Part shown: one piece after another, positions 30,881-44,029 of the stretch
How the letters are laid out: each line of letters opens with the position of its first letter
Numbering within the stretch: the first letter of the stretch is position 1
DNA from: Trematomus loennbergii
Taxonomy: Eukaryota; Chordata; Actinopteri; Perciformes; Nototheniidae
Assembly (NCBI GenBank): GCA_012861695.1
Contig: JAAOOA010000086.1
Location: 4,857,293-4,921,292 of the forward strand
Length of the DNA: 64,000 nucleotides
Direction of reading: 5' to 3'
Notes under the pieces: model-generated
Seen by the model: the letters and a program-made list of their open reading frames with translations, nothing else
What the model was told of the DNA's origin: nothing
Databases searched by the model: none
Made by a program: the position numbers and the translations under genes

Positions 30881-33317
30881 CACTGTCAAAAAAAAACTCT
30901 TAAAAAAACAGTCAAAGTACTGGCAGCAGCGGCTGCCAAACAAACCCTTAAATTAAAGTAAAATACTTTAACTGAAATAAAGTGAATAAGCCATTAATTT
31001 ACGGGAATTGTCCTTAAAGATTTTACAGGAAACACTGTAATTTTACAGATTATCTGCTCTTTTTACAGTCAATAACCTTTAAAAGTACAGCACTAATACT
31101 TTAACGTGCAAACACTGTAATTTTACAGATTTATCCTCTCTTTTTACAGTCAATAACCTTTAATAAAAGTACAGCACTAAAACTTCTACGGCAAAAAACC
31201 CGTAAAAAAACGGTCAAATGACTGGCAGCAGCGGCTGCCAAACAAAAACCATAAAATTAAAGTAAAAATACTTTAACTGAAATAAAGTGCAAAAGCAATT
31301 AGTATACAGAAATTGTCCTTAAAGATTTTAGAGGAAACTTTCCTCTCTTTTCAAAATCCATTGTCTTAAAATGTTACATTCAAATACCTTAAATAAAGTT
31401 CTGATGAGAAAACAGTTTTTTACATTTTTTTTTATTAGATTTGTATGATCAAACACTAAAATAAATACAGAACCTAAAGTTCTACAGGTAGAATACTGTT
31501 ATTTTACAGCTTTTTTCTAACATTTTCCAATCAAACAGGTTCAATAAAATCACAAAATGTTCTGTAGGAAACAATTACTCTGAAAACTTAAAATATAAAT
31601 ATTTGTAGAATTATAGTACAACTAATGAATACAGCATTTCATATTTAAACATCATACTTACAAACAGTAGAAAGGAGGGGGGTGAACAGTTTGTGTCCAG
31701 GGTGTAATACAACAAGTATTTTAGTTCACACAGTGTGACATTAGCTAGTCATGTTAGCTTGTAATATATAGAGCAGAGCTAACTTGCAAGTTAGCCGAAC
31801 GTTAGCGGTTAGCTGTTTATGCTATGCTAGCTGTTGGCTACTGAACATTAACTAACTGGATTCCACTGTAAGAAAGCTGTGAAACTTTACATTAAACTTG
31901 GCGACAACACTGTGACACCCCGCTGCATGTTTATGTGTAATTCTCCCGTGTTGGAGACGAGAGGGTGGAGCGGCAGCACTGCAATAAGCTGTAAGCTAAC
32001 GTTAGCAGCCACCTGTTAAACCAGGTTTCCTGGGCGCAACATCTTGCAAGAAAGCATCTCAGGGCTTCTTAACATTTAACAACCTATTAATGATGCAAAC
32101 TCAGCTAACTAGAAGAGAAACGTAACCTTAAATAAAAATAAAACATTCACAAACTAAGGATTATCTAAATACATGTTTAACTCCATTACAGTTGCAGGAC
32201 TCACCAGATCTCAAGTCTTCTGTTCTTTGTTGACGTCCCGATGCTCATATTTAACGTGTAGATGTAAAACGATCCCGATATTAATCCATCAATCCATAAA
32301 CTCCTGCAGCTCCGAGCCGGAGCTGGAAAAGCCGGTGTGAAAGGGGCAGAGGCAGACAGCTGTAGCTCCGCAGGAGGAGACCCGCTCTAACTGACGTGAA
32401 TGTTTCAAATGTGAACACAGGCGCGGGCAGTTCTCATTGGCAGGTTTCTTCGATTACGTTTATATTAACCAATCAGGAGTGTTGTGGACTCATTCCAAAC
32501 ATGCCTGACTTGTCTGCCGTTTATGGCTGAATTCTATTCAAGTGCCGTAGCTCTGGCTGTCGGCCAGAATCCGAAACCATGCACATTATACTGCATGTAA
32601 GACTAAGGCTTATTACTGTATATTGACCAATGGGAAAAAAACACAGCAACATAACACATAAATAAAACAGGATAACTGTGACTTATTGTTGAGTAAATAA
32701 CAGTGTGTGTTTTAAACCTGGTCCTCCCTGCAGAGATTTCTCCACTTTCTAAGATTTTTATTTTTTTAATGATATTGTCAACTGTAGATGTTTACAATAT
32801 AGTAAGTTAGGAATTTAATGAAAACATATTTATTTACTTTTGTTTCAACATTGGATATTTTGTGTTTGTGGTGGATTCAATCGAATATTGAGAAAATTAT
32901 TTATGTAAAATGTTTTACTTACATTTTACGTTTTTTTATTTGACGCTTTTTTTTACAGTTTTATGTTTACCTTAAAATTACAAAGAAATATCTTAAAGTC
33001 TTATAATAGTAATACACTTTTATATTACGAGTTACATATTTAATTACAGATAATACTTTTTATTTTACGTACATCTGCATGTATTTTCTGAAAGTGCAAA
33101 AATACTGTAAATATTTTACAGTAAATTTACTGTAAAAAAAAATGAATAATCGTTATTTGTTGTTATTGTCAAAATACTTAAAATAATGTTTTGGGTTGTT
33201 AATTTATAGTTAATATCTGTCATTTTACAGGATTTTGCAAGTTATTTAAAAAAACATGATAATTACTATACAAATTTACAGTTATTTCCTGTAAAATTAC
33301 GATCTTTTTTTACAGTG
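30881..33317 (-). mobile_element. 2.4-kb element with CACTGTNAAAAAA ends, carrying the first exon of a BEN-like gene
   Basis: The ends are CACTGTCAAAAAAAAACTC and, inverted, CACTGTAAAAAAAGATC, with TA on both sides. Subterminal regions are rich in TTTTACAGT/ACTGTAAAA motifs. There is a 290-bp direct duplication (ACTGGCAGCAGCGGCTGCCA near 30918 and 31212). The core on the minus strand, about 32420-31690, matches 57310-58260: a promoter-like region, a short exon at 32248-32205 (MSIGTSTKNRRLEIW) with donor GTGAGT, and intron sequence. The later coding exons seen at 59.3-60.1 kb are missing, so this is an internally deleted copy. Superfamily undetermined. Confidence 0.7.
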
Positions 33318-33802
33318 TATATAATACAGTGATAACACACCCAACCCGTTGACTGTACTCACTTTAACATGGCTCTGTTGTACACTGACAGGCACAATAT
33401 TAGCATAGCATTAGCGCTATTAGCATTTAAATAATGTGAACAATTATGACCTCAGACCCAATTCACATATTTATACAAACAGAATACACTTGAAATGTAA
33501 GCCAAACTAGAGCACGGGAGTCATACACATAGTAACATAGTAGTTTGAGCCCTACATTATTCAGGGAGCGATAGTCTGTGCTAAAGAAGCTAGCGGACGC
33601 CATTTGCCACACACTGTAGTGGAGCCAAACTAGCTCACAGAATGACATTAAACTACATATGAAACAGTTTCAAACACACTTCTTAGATCGAAATATGACA
33701 TTATCTTTGTACAAACTACTAACCTGTTGAACAGGAGATATGAAGCAGAGGGAAAGTTGCTGCCGTTTGTCTGGTCGTTCCATGGATGTATAATCAGCCA
33801 GA

Positions 33803-33997
33803 ATGCCAAGTCTGCGGCAGACACACGTACCTCCCACACAGCCACCAGCATCAACCCGGGACCATCACACCTACCTCCCTCCAACACAGCCACCAGCAGC
33901 CCATGCACCATCACCCCCACCTACACAGCAGCCAGACCCACTGTCTTGGAGGACAGACAAAGACGATGACACTGCTCCCCCTGTCTTACATTTATAA
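33803..33997 (+). pseudogene. Possible piggyBac-derived N-terminal fragment, proline-rich
   Basis: A 64-codon frame rich in Pro, Gln and His ends WRTDKDDDTAPPVLHL, resembling the acidic, Pro-rich stretch before the catalytic domain of PGBD proteins. Its position in a piggyBac-like context supports this weakly. It has no catalytic residues. Confidence 0.3.
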
Positions 33998-34722
33998 TGA
34001 ATAGTTGGTTGAAAAAGTTCGATATTGTAAATATTGAGATTTTACAGTTTCTTATGTTAACATAAATAGTTGGTTGAAAAACAAAGTTGTAATGCTCAAT
34101 TTGTATTTGTACAAATCACATGAACCATTTATATAGGCCTATAGTGTAATGCATATATGTCACTACTTTCAGTTCAGTGGCTGTGTATCGCAATGATGCT
34201 CGAAATGTCCCATATAGGCCTACGTCTGTTTCCGGTTATTTTATTTGAAATTCAGTTCCTGACGGACGCCAAAAAAGCCCGGGATTATGAAATTAAACAA
34301 ATAAATAAAAACAAGGATAATTGTGTTATTGTTGAGTAAATAACAGTGTGTTATTTAGAAAAGAATAACAAATTAGAAGGAAAAAAAGATTTAAAGAAAC
34401 ACAGATTTCAGTATTCTGAGGCTCTGAGCCCCATTTCTTTTCCTCACAGACGACAAAAAAAGTCATTATACGATTTAAAATAAAAACAATAATCGTGGCT
34501 TGATATTGAGTAAGAAGATGTTTTTATGAACCCCACAGCTTCTGGTCTTCCAAGACCCGACCGGACAAAAAGACGTGTTGCAGGCACGAAACATACTACC
34601 AATAGAAATATATTGCTTTTAAAATCGTTCTGTGTGACACGAAAAAAAAGGGAAAAATCGTGTTGGTGAACATGAATCAATAGATTAAATGCCGTGACTA
34701 TAACACGAAATGCCGTGAGACT

Positions 34723-34790
34723 GAAGGATTCTACTCTTCTGAAGAAGAAGAATACAGCAACAAGGATCCATTTGAAGATAGGTAAGTGTA
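34723..34790 (+). pseudogene. Acidic exon-like fragment, possibly piggyBac transposase N-terminus
   Basis: Reads GFYSSEEEEYSNKDPFED and then a consensus donor GTAAGT, like the acidic start of PGBD transposases. It sits directly after the repeat unit at 34518-34722. Nothing downstream continues the protein. Confidence 0.3.
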
Positions 34791-35289
34791 AATATTACAG
34801 TAATAGTGTACTTGCACTGTGTGAGATTTTACAGTTTCTTATGTTAACGTAAATAGTTGGTTGAAAAAAAAGTTGTAATGCTCAATTTGTATTTGTACAC
34901 ACATTTGTGTATTGATTATATTCAAAGGCAAATGAATACTTAGTCCCCTGAATCTGGAATAATGTACAATTCACAGCACAGCCTCACAATGTCAGGAACT
35001 TTTCATCTACAGATTGCTTTGGTCTGGCTTTACTCTTCACTGATTGGTTACAGAAACTTTGACCTTATTGGCTTTGAAATCAGAAGGAGGGCCCATTATC
35101 ATATAAAAAACCGGCACGAACATTCGCGTGTATATTCGCCCGTATGTTCGCGTGTATTTTCGGGGGGTCCGTATATTCGCGCGAATATTTGGCAATTTTT
35201 ACAAAAAAACGGGCGAAATAAACGGGCGAAATATGGCACTTTTGGCTTTCCATAGAAGCCTCTGCGCGTGCTCCCGTGAGCCTGCTGTT

Positions 35290-35669
35290 AGCTTAATGAA
35301 TCAACAGGTGAGCTAACACAAAATCACTTTTGGAAATATAATACATTTACTCGTGTTTTATACTTGTACATATTTGAGGTACTTTGTTTGACTGTTATCT
35401 TCTCATGCTAAAACTCAACTACATTGAGAGGTAATACTTTGCTTTTTACTTGATTTATCTTATAGCTAGTTGTTTAAAGTAACTAGCTTCTGAGATACTC
35501 TTCTTAACTTACTTATTTGTTATGCTACTTTATACTTTTAGTGTGTTTCAGAGCATATTGTTGGGTATTTTTTAGTCCACCAGTTTTTATTAATCATGGA
35601 TTTAGTTACTGGTTACTTGCGGATAAGATGATTAATTAGGCTACATTATAAATCATCAAAAACATTATG

Positions 35670-35711
<42 letters not shown>

Positions 35712-37110
35712 CATCTCTTAAGCCAAGCAGCAGTAATTACATGTAGCTCCACCTATCCATTCTCAACATTAAAGTTATGAACCATTTTAATGCACCAATA
35801 ACTATAATCCAGTAATATCATATGTTGAGAAGTTAGAAAGTAAGTAATATTACCGATTGTAAAATACAGTAATTAGTGTTTATTCAGTCTTTCACATTGC
35901 ACACAAAAAACAAGTGATAATGTTATTTCTTTCTTTTAAATAGGCTGCCAATCCAACATAAAGAAGCAACATTCTGCCCTGAAAAACAAATTATGTTGAG
36001 GATAAACCTATGGTACACTTTTGTTTGTTCTAACTGTTGTACAGACACAAGCAACAAACAGAACAACAAACTTTTCTTGTGCAATATCGCAGAGTGTGTT
36101 GAGATTATGGGAGTCTCTAGTGGCCATCATGTTACTTGCAACACTCTGGGCGTCTGCAGTTCAAACAATCAGTCACAATTAGTTAAATATGGCAAAACCC
36201 CCAAAAAGTATGTATAAATCTACTTTGAGTTTATAACTGTCACCTCTTTTGTAACTGCATTGTGACATTCTGACACTATTAAATGATTACCAGAAAAAAA
36301 TCTAATATGCCTGAATGTGATCGTTAATATAACTATTATTAACTTGAGCATAACTTTAATAAGCAGTGCCAAACGTCCTCTAAAGAAACTGTTGGGTATT
36401 AATATCTGTCTCTTCTACTGATATGATTCCACTATGTTTGAGATCAGGCGTCTAAATCTGGTCTAAATACAATATATATATAACCTGAAGTGAAAAATGT
36501 TGAATTTATACATCTTACTAGGTAACGTTTATAGAGTTAATTCAGGTGTATCAATTGACTGCCAAATGCGAGGGAAGTACGTTTTATAATCTCCTCTATT
36601 TGCTCTCTTGTCTCATTGAACAGCATCACAAGGTTTTCCTTATAACCACCATTAACAACATAAAGATTACAGAAGACAGCATGGATGAATTGATGCTCAA
36701 AAGACCTGAGGTGAGTTATAGTATTTTTCATTTTTTAGACTAAAGATAACTTTAATGGTGACTCATGTTTTCTGCAGTTCAATCAGGTGTTTATTGGGTG
36801 TGGTGGTCACTCTTTAGTTATAATACATTCTAAGAGTTATATGCAGTAATATCAGATTTGTGAACACATCAAAGGTCACCTCAGTTAGATTATGTTGGTT
36901 CAACATTACTATGTTTTACTCTAAACCGTAAACTTAGAAACGTCCTCTATCTGACTGATGTCTATGCAGGCGTCCCTGCTTATTTAACATCCTCTCCTTT
37001 GCAATGTGACACCATAAACAGACTGTGAGGCAGATGAACAGGCCTACACCTAAACAGCTACATTCAGCTGTGGGAAACATACTGTTAGTGCAATTTATGG
37101 CTCACCAACC
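35290..37110. other. Stretch without supported gene; (ATT)n microsatellite
   Basis: AT-rich. It contains a (TTA)n tract at about 35668-35711. The short open frames at 35993-36217 and 36546-36743 have no recognisable motif. Confidence 0.6.
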
Positions 37111-37113
37111 TAA

Positions 37114-37492
37114 AGGTGGGTAGGTAAGTTTGAGAAACCGGCTCGAGATACACTTTTTGTTATATTCCATGGAATGCTCTTAACATCCCGATAGCAATGA
37201 ATATCTTAAGTGCTTTGACAAAAAATCCATAAAAAAATGTCATCTGTGGAAGCCGTAATACTGTAAAAAGTACGACCAATCATTTTAGCCGGCCCGGCTA
37301 AAATAACTGGATGGCCTACCTGCCTGTCAGCCTTCCATCTGTGCACAAACTTATCTCGTGCCCTCATTGGTCCTGTGCGCGTTCGTGTGTTTGGAGGAGA
37401 GGCTCTGTAAGGAAGTGGCAGATTTTCTCCGGTTGTGTATTTTCAAATTCTAGCGATCTCGAGCCGGTTTCTCAAACTTACCTACCCTACCT
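37114..37492. mobile_element. TTAA MITE, AGGTGGGGTAGGTAAG family, intact copy
   Basis: The ends AGGTGGGTAGGTAAGTTTGA and, inverted, AGGTAGGGTAGGTAAGTTTG enclose 379 bp, including the palindrome TTTTAGCCGGCCCGGCTAAAA. TTAA follows at the right (37493-37496); the left TTAA has decayed to CTAA. Other copies: 46432-47629 (interrupted), 56437-56687 (truncated), 58366-58888 (with tandem left ends). Confidence 0.85.
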
Positions 37493-37599
37493 TTAATGTT
37501 AACATCAAGAGAGATAAATAAAACACAAACACAGACATTGGTTGAGATTAATTATTATTCAGTTGCGCAACAACAATAATAATCTGGAGTACAACATCA

Positions 37600-38030
37600 C
37601 CTGCAATCGCGGAAATGTCCCCCAACAGTAGCAACAATCATACAGCATAGCCACTGCAATGACAGACACACATTTTCCCTAACCATGTTTAACAAACTTA
37701 CATACATACATAATGAAAAATCTTCCAAAACACTTATAGCAATATGTAACTGTTGTCCACCCGTTCTGCTTCTGTTATATTGTCCAGTAAACACTTCTTC
37801 AGGGTGTGCACCTTCCGATATCCATGCGTAGCCTTTAGATGGAATATCTATTTTAGCCTTCATATTGTAATGTCCCATCTCATAGCAAAATCCCCTGATG
37901 ACATCTGAAGCAACATCATTACCATTTGAATTGGGCGGAACTGTAGTCAGAAAAACTGAGACTTCTGTAAAAGAACAGTTAACGGTAGATCTTCTTTGTG
38001 TTGAGATTACTAATATACTTGGCTGTAAAT
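37600..38030 (-). CDS. Unrecognised open frame, possible exon
   Basis: On the minus strand one frame stays open for over 110 codons with protein-like composition (for example VIRGFCYEMGHYNMKAKIDI, EGAHPEEVFTGQYNRS) and ends near a GTAAGT donor at about 37700. I recognise no family, and no neighbouring exon could be joined. It may be an exon of an unknown or mobile-element gene, or chance. Confidence 0.2.
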
Positions 38031-38787
38031 CATCTCAGATGTTTTGGGTTTTGTTCTTCGTGTTGACCCAAACCCATAAGACAATAACAGTGGAAGAATA
38101 GCTGGAAGTCATCCAGCTGCCTTCATTGACACTCCAGTCTACCTCCAGAGCAGCTCCTTAAAACCCCGTCTGCCTCAGAATGATCCATCTTCCCTCCTCA
38201 AGATTGCAAGGGAAAGACAGCTTTGACCTGGGTAGAAAATAGCACTTGCATTCTGGGTTAACAGCCTACAGTCGACCACTAGATCTTAGAGTCTTATCTA
38301 TCATTTTTAAACTTCTTGAAACCATGAAATGTTGTTTGTGTTGTGTTTTTACTTACCCACAATTTCCTAAACACACAACAAACATCTCCTGCAACATTGT
38401 TCAGCCATGGTGCTGAAACCAATCAGATCCCAACTTTGAACAATACATTTAATCATACCTGTCTTTAGCAGAACCCAATCGAGAGCTTGACCATGTAGGA
38501 AAAAAGTTGTTTAGGCGAAAAATTGTTTCATTTGCCCTCTGGATCATGTGAGGGTTAAAAGATTCACGTGACAAGATTCACGTGACAAGAATCAAAAGAT
38601 ATCTGAAACCAATGTGTCACAGAAGAAATAATGAAAGATTTCACCTGGGATGGAAACAAAATATTATCAAATACATCTTAAAATTCAATTACTAAATTGA
38701 ACAATAAACCCATTATACCCCTCCTGGAAACATTGTCCTCCAAACCATACTGTAGAGACCATGTTTCCCAAATAAGATACCTTAGAG

Positions 38788-39368
38788 CAGAGGTCTTCAA
38801 CAGGGGGTACGCGACCCCCAGGGGGTCCGCGGAGGTACTGCAGGGGGGTCGCGAAATCTTTGGTTGATTAGACAATTTTTTATATTTCTTAAAAAAAAAA
38901 AAAAATTCAAAACATTTTTTTCCCACAAATTGAAATGTCTCTTTAAATGTACATTAACATGAATCCAACATATTGTAGCGAACGGAGAAATGGAGGCAGA
39001 AGACGTTATCTTTCAGTCAGCAATGCACGCATTCAGCTACACACACTAGCTATCTCAAGCTAGGCGCCGGTTCACTCACAGCAGGAGACTACCCCGGACC
39101 TGTCCCACCAGGCCTCCTGTACACAAAGGGGAGGACCCGCCCTATCGCTGCTTTGCCAATCACGAGGCCACATGACACACGCTGGCTCTGTCATTATTTG
39201 AATAGCTTAGTATTGAATGTACAATAACAGAGTAGCTATGTTTATACACGGCACTAGGCCCCGTTTAATATAAAACACAATTGTATGCCATACATATAGT
39301 AGGGGGGTCCCTGCTCCAGCTTCCATCAGTTTGGGGGTCCCTGGCCTGAAAAACGTTGAAGACCCCTG
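38788..39368. mobile_element. hAT MITE with exact 8-bp target duplication
   Basis: The ends are CAGAGGTCTTCAACAGGGGG and, inverted, CAGGGGTCTTCAACGTTTTT. The duplication CCTTAGAG occurs at 38780-38787 and 39369-39376. Non-coding. Confidence 0.92.
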
Positions 39369-40510
39369 CCTTAGAGTACCCATCTCTCATACACTGTTAA
39401 GTCCTATGACTCAACATCAGGAACACCCAAAACAAAGGAAAAAACCTTATCCAGTCGAAAGAATCAGCAATGTTAAAAATCAAGTTACATAGTCATGCAG
39501 CCATGCAGGGATCATGCAGAGTCAGACAAAGTTCATGCGCCATGTCTCACAATGGTCCAACTAATATGGCATAGTCAGAAATCCATTGCCAACAACATTG
39601 TGTGCATCCCAAAATAAAATCACCTTTAATTTGTCGGTGGGTCAGTGTTACTGTAACAGTCAGGAATTGACAAGTCAATTCACATTCATTCAGTCTTTGC
39701 AAAGTCAATCTCGAGATCTCATGTCCTATAGTGCACTTTGATATTCTACCAGCTGGAGTTTTTACTAGTGACATCATTGTGTTGATGTCAAACAATGCAA
39801 CAACGTTTTTCCCGTGTTCGCAGCACAATTTTCTTCAGATGTTTAAACAAACAAATGATCAATAAACTTTATTAATGTACTGCCCCTAGGAAACACAAAG
39901 CCTGACAAATGTTCATGCAAGGCATTCCTAAGTGAACCTGCAGATAACGGTCTTTTTAATTAATATTTCAAATTAATCAATAATAATAACAATAATCCAT
40001 TTTATCAATTTGTTTACCCTTAGAAGTGAACATACCTCATAATGTTTCATCAGGATGTTAAACCAATGTTTAGCCAAATCTGGGTACTGAAGTAGATCAT
40101 TATTACTGTATCAGATTTAACTGGTGATTGAACAAACAAAGCCTCTTGTTTACGACATGCAAATCACTAACACATTTTTCCAAGTTCAGCATAAGCCTTC
40201 GTTACTCTAAAGTTACGTTTTAAATAGGAATATTAGAAATGGAACAAATATTCAATCTTCAGAAATGTTCTCAATAAATCTCTATCTAGTGAATAGCCAA
40301 CATATTTAAAAAATGTCAGATATATAAAAATAAGCCTAAATACTCCTTTACTATCAAAGTCTAAAGCTAGACCTAAGGTGAACAGTTTTGGTAACAGACA
40401 ATTTAATCTAAAAACAAAACAAAATTGGACTCTTGTTTTTGTTATTTGTTCTTCAAAATACATTAGTAAATACTTTGTGAAGTTATTCACAATATAACTA
40501 CCCTCTAGGA

Positions 40511-41858
40511 CAGGGGTCGGCAACAGGCGGACCGCGGTCCGGATCCGGACCCAGACGCCGACCTATACGGACCCGGACCTATAATCAATACATAATAGGG
40601 GATTTCAATTTGACGGGGCGATTCTATTTTAACCGCCGCCGACAGGGGGCGAAAGAGACGAGTGAGCGATACAGGGAGAGAAGCGGTGAATGTGAATACA
40701 TTTTGGAATACTTTTTGGAATTATTGGTGGAAAAGTTTCCTCATAAAATGTAATATTCATTACCAGCAGAACTGTGTGCACACTGCACAGCGCTGCAGCA
40801 TGTCTGTGAGGCAGGAAAGGTTTAAGAGAGTACAAATAATGCAGTCCTGGTGATGTTTTGTATGTGGGGTGCAGATGAGAGGGAGCTGTCCAGAATGACC
40901 CAAAGATGTTGTGTTTGAGTTGTGCTCTTGATAAGCCATTAAAACAGTAAAATAAGTGTCTCCTGTTCACCAAAACATACCCATCTGTTATGGAAAAATA
41001 AAGTATTCCAAAAGTATTCTAAAAGTAATCTGAATACGTTACTTTTTTAAGACACGTAACTCTAACTGTATTCGGATTACTTTCAGAGCCATGTATTCAG
41101 TAACCGATTACATTTACAAAGTAACCCTCCCAACCCTGATTAAAAGTGCCAAAACGCCACTATGAGACAAACACAAAGTGTTTGACCAAACATTCCCTCT
41201 CAAGTCAGAACGGACGTCACAAAAATAAGCAGTCTCAGAGCCCAATATGATCAGTCCACCAGGATCAAAATTAAAACTAAATATCGTTTCCAGGCAGGCT
41301 AACCGAGGCTAACCAATGAGCACCTGCATGTGTGTATGAGAATGGCTCTGACACCATTTCAGCCCAGATTTAAACTCCTGGCAGGACAAGCTCAAGCTCA
41401 ATTCTTGCACTGAATTAAAGAAAAGTGAGTGAGGGACTGCAATATAAGAGGGAAAGAAAGAGAAACTTTAAAACTGTTCAATTGTTATGATGTGTAAAGA
41501 CTGATATTGTTCTATAATCGTCTCATGATGTGAAACGGTTAACAAAGCTATTTTATTTATTTCTCTATTTTATTTTTAAATGCAGCCCGAGAGGAACATT
41601 ACACATATCCACAGTATTTACTGTATATCTGTATAGTGCAATGTTAGTTGACAATAAATATTGTTGTTTTTGAATTGTACTTTCTTATCTGATTGGCAGT
41701 CAGTTGTTGATTACATGCAGACGTTGATAAAGCTGCAGGCTACTTCAATATATATCACACTAATTCATAAAGCAAGTTAGACATTTTGATATTCCGGACC
41801 TTTGCATGGGGAGATTTTCTCTAACTGGACCTCGTTGAATTTTAGTTGAATACCCCTG
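40511..41858. mobile_element. hAT element (non-autonomous) with exact 8-bp target duplication
   Basis: The ends are CAGGGGTCGGCAACAGG and, inverted, CAGGGGTATTCAACTAAAAT. The duplication CTCTAGGA occurs at 40503-40510 and 41859-41866. No transposase frame was seen. A segment near 40690-40745 resembles 43787-43840 (GGAATTATTGGTGGAAAAGT). Confidence 0.92.
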
Positions 41859-41963
41859 CTCTAGGATATCAAATCCGTTCATCTTTAACCAGATACTATT
41901 TCCCTATTTAGTTTTAGTTCATGATAATAATGGTATAATAACCACACGTTTCCACTGTTTTAC

Positions 41964-42570
41964 ATGGACTGCCCCCCCCCCCCCTTAGGGGAATTCATCC
42001 ACAAAAAACACACTGGACGCTGCACTAGGTCAGAAACCAGAGGAGACTGTGAGGTCCACCGCAGACGGACCACTTTTGGACAAAATGTCCTCTCCGTTAA
42101 AGGCAGCTCATTGTGGAATAGCCTCCCAACTGAGACACGGGATTGTCCCACTCTCAATAGCTTCAAAGGTCAACTCAAAGAATGGTTGAGAAACAAACAG
42201 ACGTGCAATCACCGCTAAATGCACTTTAACACAGGGGCATCTCCTCTTGCACTTTAGGTAGCACTTTTTTTGCACTTTTTTGCACTTTATGTAGCTCTTT
42301 TATCTCCTCCTGCACTTTATATACCATAGCTGCTACATTGTGCTACCTTGTGGTAAATGCTTATATGCTGTTCATGCTCTTTCTGCATATCATGTATTTC
42401 TGTTTGCCATGTATATAAATGTTATGTTCATAAATGTTGTATGTGACGGGACTACGGATGGAAATTAGCTCAAAGCTAAAATCCGGCTCATTTACATTTC
42501 AAAGCATTATTTTGTTTAAAATGTTCATTAATGTGCACTGTCCCGGTTCAAATAAACAATTAAAATATAA
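41964..42570 (+). mobile_element. 3' end of a non-LTR retrotransposon (LINE), 5' truncated
   Basis: The frame 41964-42218 contains RRRTTFGQNVLSVKGSSLWN, LPTETRD and FKGQLKEWL, the conserved C-terminal tail of teleost LINE reverse transcriptase ORFs. About 350 bp of 3' untranslated sequence with GCACTTT repeats follows. It is clearly different from the L2-like LINE at 51.7-61.45 kb. Confidence 0.7.
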
Positions 42571-44029
42571 AAATATAAATATACCCATAGCTAGTTTATA
42601 CGTCAAGATTATTATGTGTGACATAATAATCAGATGTCTTTTATGCTAAATAAAGGATATTAATAGTATTAATCTTTTCAGTATTCCAGACCATCGACAA
42701 ACAAGCAGCCTCTTTTCTTAAACACTAAGCATAATGTTCTACACCACCCTCTGGAAAACTCTTGCACAGTTATGCTGTAAAATCATTGCATCATTTCTTC
42801 AGAGCCTGAACAGTCTGAGACAAGCCTGTCTCAAGATCTTGTCATAATGAAAACAGTCAGTGATTTGTTGTCCCCTGGAGCTGTAGTCAGTTGGTTCAAG
42901 GAAACTCTTGTTTTGGCACTGGGATGTCCGGAGGGGAGGAAACTCTTGGATCAATGTGGTACAATCAGCAGACACACGTTGTCCTCTGCACAGTGGAAAT
43001 CCCCAAAAACTGCAGTTCCTCTTCACACCACTGTTGCCTTGACAACGAGGCACAAGCAAAATGTCAAAACCTCCTCAGTGATGCGTTCTTTGCACAGTTC
43101 TTCTGTTTCTGTAGTGAGCAACATCTCACCAACACACTGATTCAGAGTACAACCCAAAGGTGGCGCATAACTATCCAGTGCTGCTGTAATCACAGCAAAT
43201 CAGCTACTAGAGAAAAACTCAATATAAATCTCTCCCCCAACGGGTTATAAAATGGCTGAGTGTCTATCTGGTCAGGAATGCTGAAACATGTGAATGTTAA
43301 AACAAACTAATGGTGGTAGTTTACCCAGATTCTTTACTTCATTAAAAGTAGTAAAACTACATTGTAAAATCTCTTTTGTCTAGTTGACGTCCTGCTTTTA
43401 AAATTCTAGTCAGGAAAATAAAATAAACATCATCTTTAAAATCTTCTTAAATTCGAAACCAAAAAGGTATTCATTCTCCACCATGATCCTATTTCAACAT
43501 CAAAGTTCATAACAACTGATGATTTATCTTTAAAAACCATGAGGAATGACAGTTTTCATAAAACACTATTCTTCTTTACTTCAGTTCTAAGTAAAATGAG
43601 CAAAACAAGGAAACCCTCTTTAACCACTATAGATTCATCTTTTATCTTCTTGCTTATTCTATTCATTTTCAATTTGTTTATCTAAGTTGTGTGTTACAAG
43701 CATGGTTAGGTTGTAACAGAATACAAAACTAACTGTATTCAGCGCTATATTTGAAAAACAAGTAATCTGATTACAATTAATGAATATATTTTTGGAACAC
43801 TTAAAGGAATTATTGGTGGAAAAGTTTCCACAGACAACGCCTATGCAGAATTTCCTTATTGTTGAAATTATGACATTTCCTTATCACTTAATTGTTTCAA
43901 TAAAAACAAAAAAGACATTGTGAAAACTCCCACTTTTGAGAACATCTCAACACTTTATTCCATCTAAGCACGAGTGGTTATGACAGACACGCCATATATT
44001 CCAAGAATAAATATCTCTGGGCCCTAAAG
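42570..44029. other. Stretch without supported gene
   Basis: It contains a cysteine-rich open frame at 42891-43250 (see findings) that I cannot assign, and otherwise AT-rich sequence. Confidence 0.5.

Larger units (their letters stand above)
29165..35285. mobile_element. 6.1-kb composite with about 350-bp inverted terminal regions
   Basis: The segment 29165-29530 (CTATGGAAGGCCAAAAGTGC, GCCCGTTTATTTCGCCCG, CCAATAAGGTCAAAG, AGATTCAGGGGACTAAGTA) is repeated in reverse complement at 34910-35285. The interior contains piggyBac-like fragments and a nested 2.4-kb element (30881-33317). I interpret it as a large foldback-like element into which others have inserted. Flanks beyond the repeats do not show a clear target duplication. 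Confidence 0.7.

Noticed and set aside
30881..33317. CACTA (EnSpm) assignment from the CACTG start
   Set aside because: The flanking match is TA rather than a 3-bp duplication, and no CACTA transposase is present, so the superfamily is left open.
35668..35711. Possible CRISPR-like or structured repeat array
   Set aside because: It is a simple (ATT)n microsatellite in a vertebrate genome.
39547..39828. 93-codon minus-strand frame
   Set aside because: No recognisable family, no splice context and no supporting neighbour.
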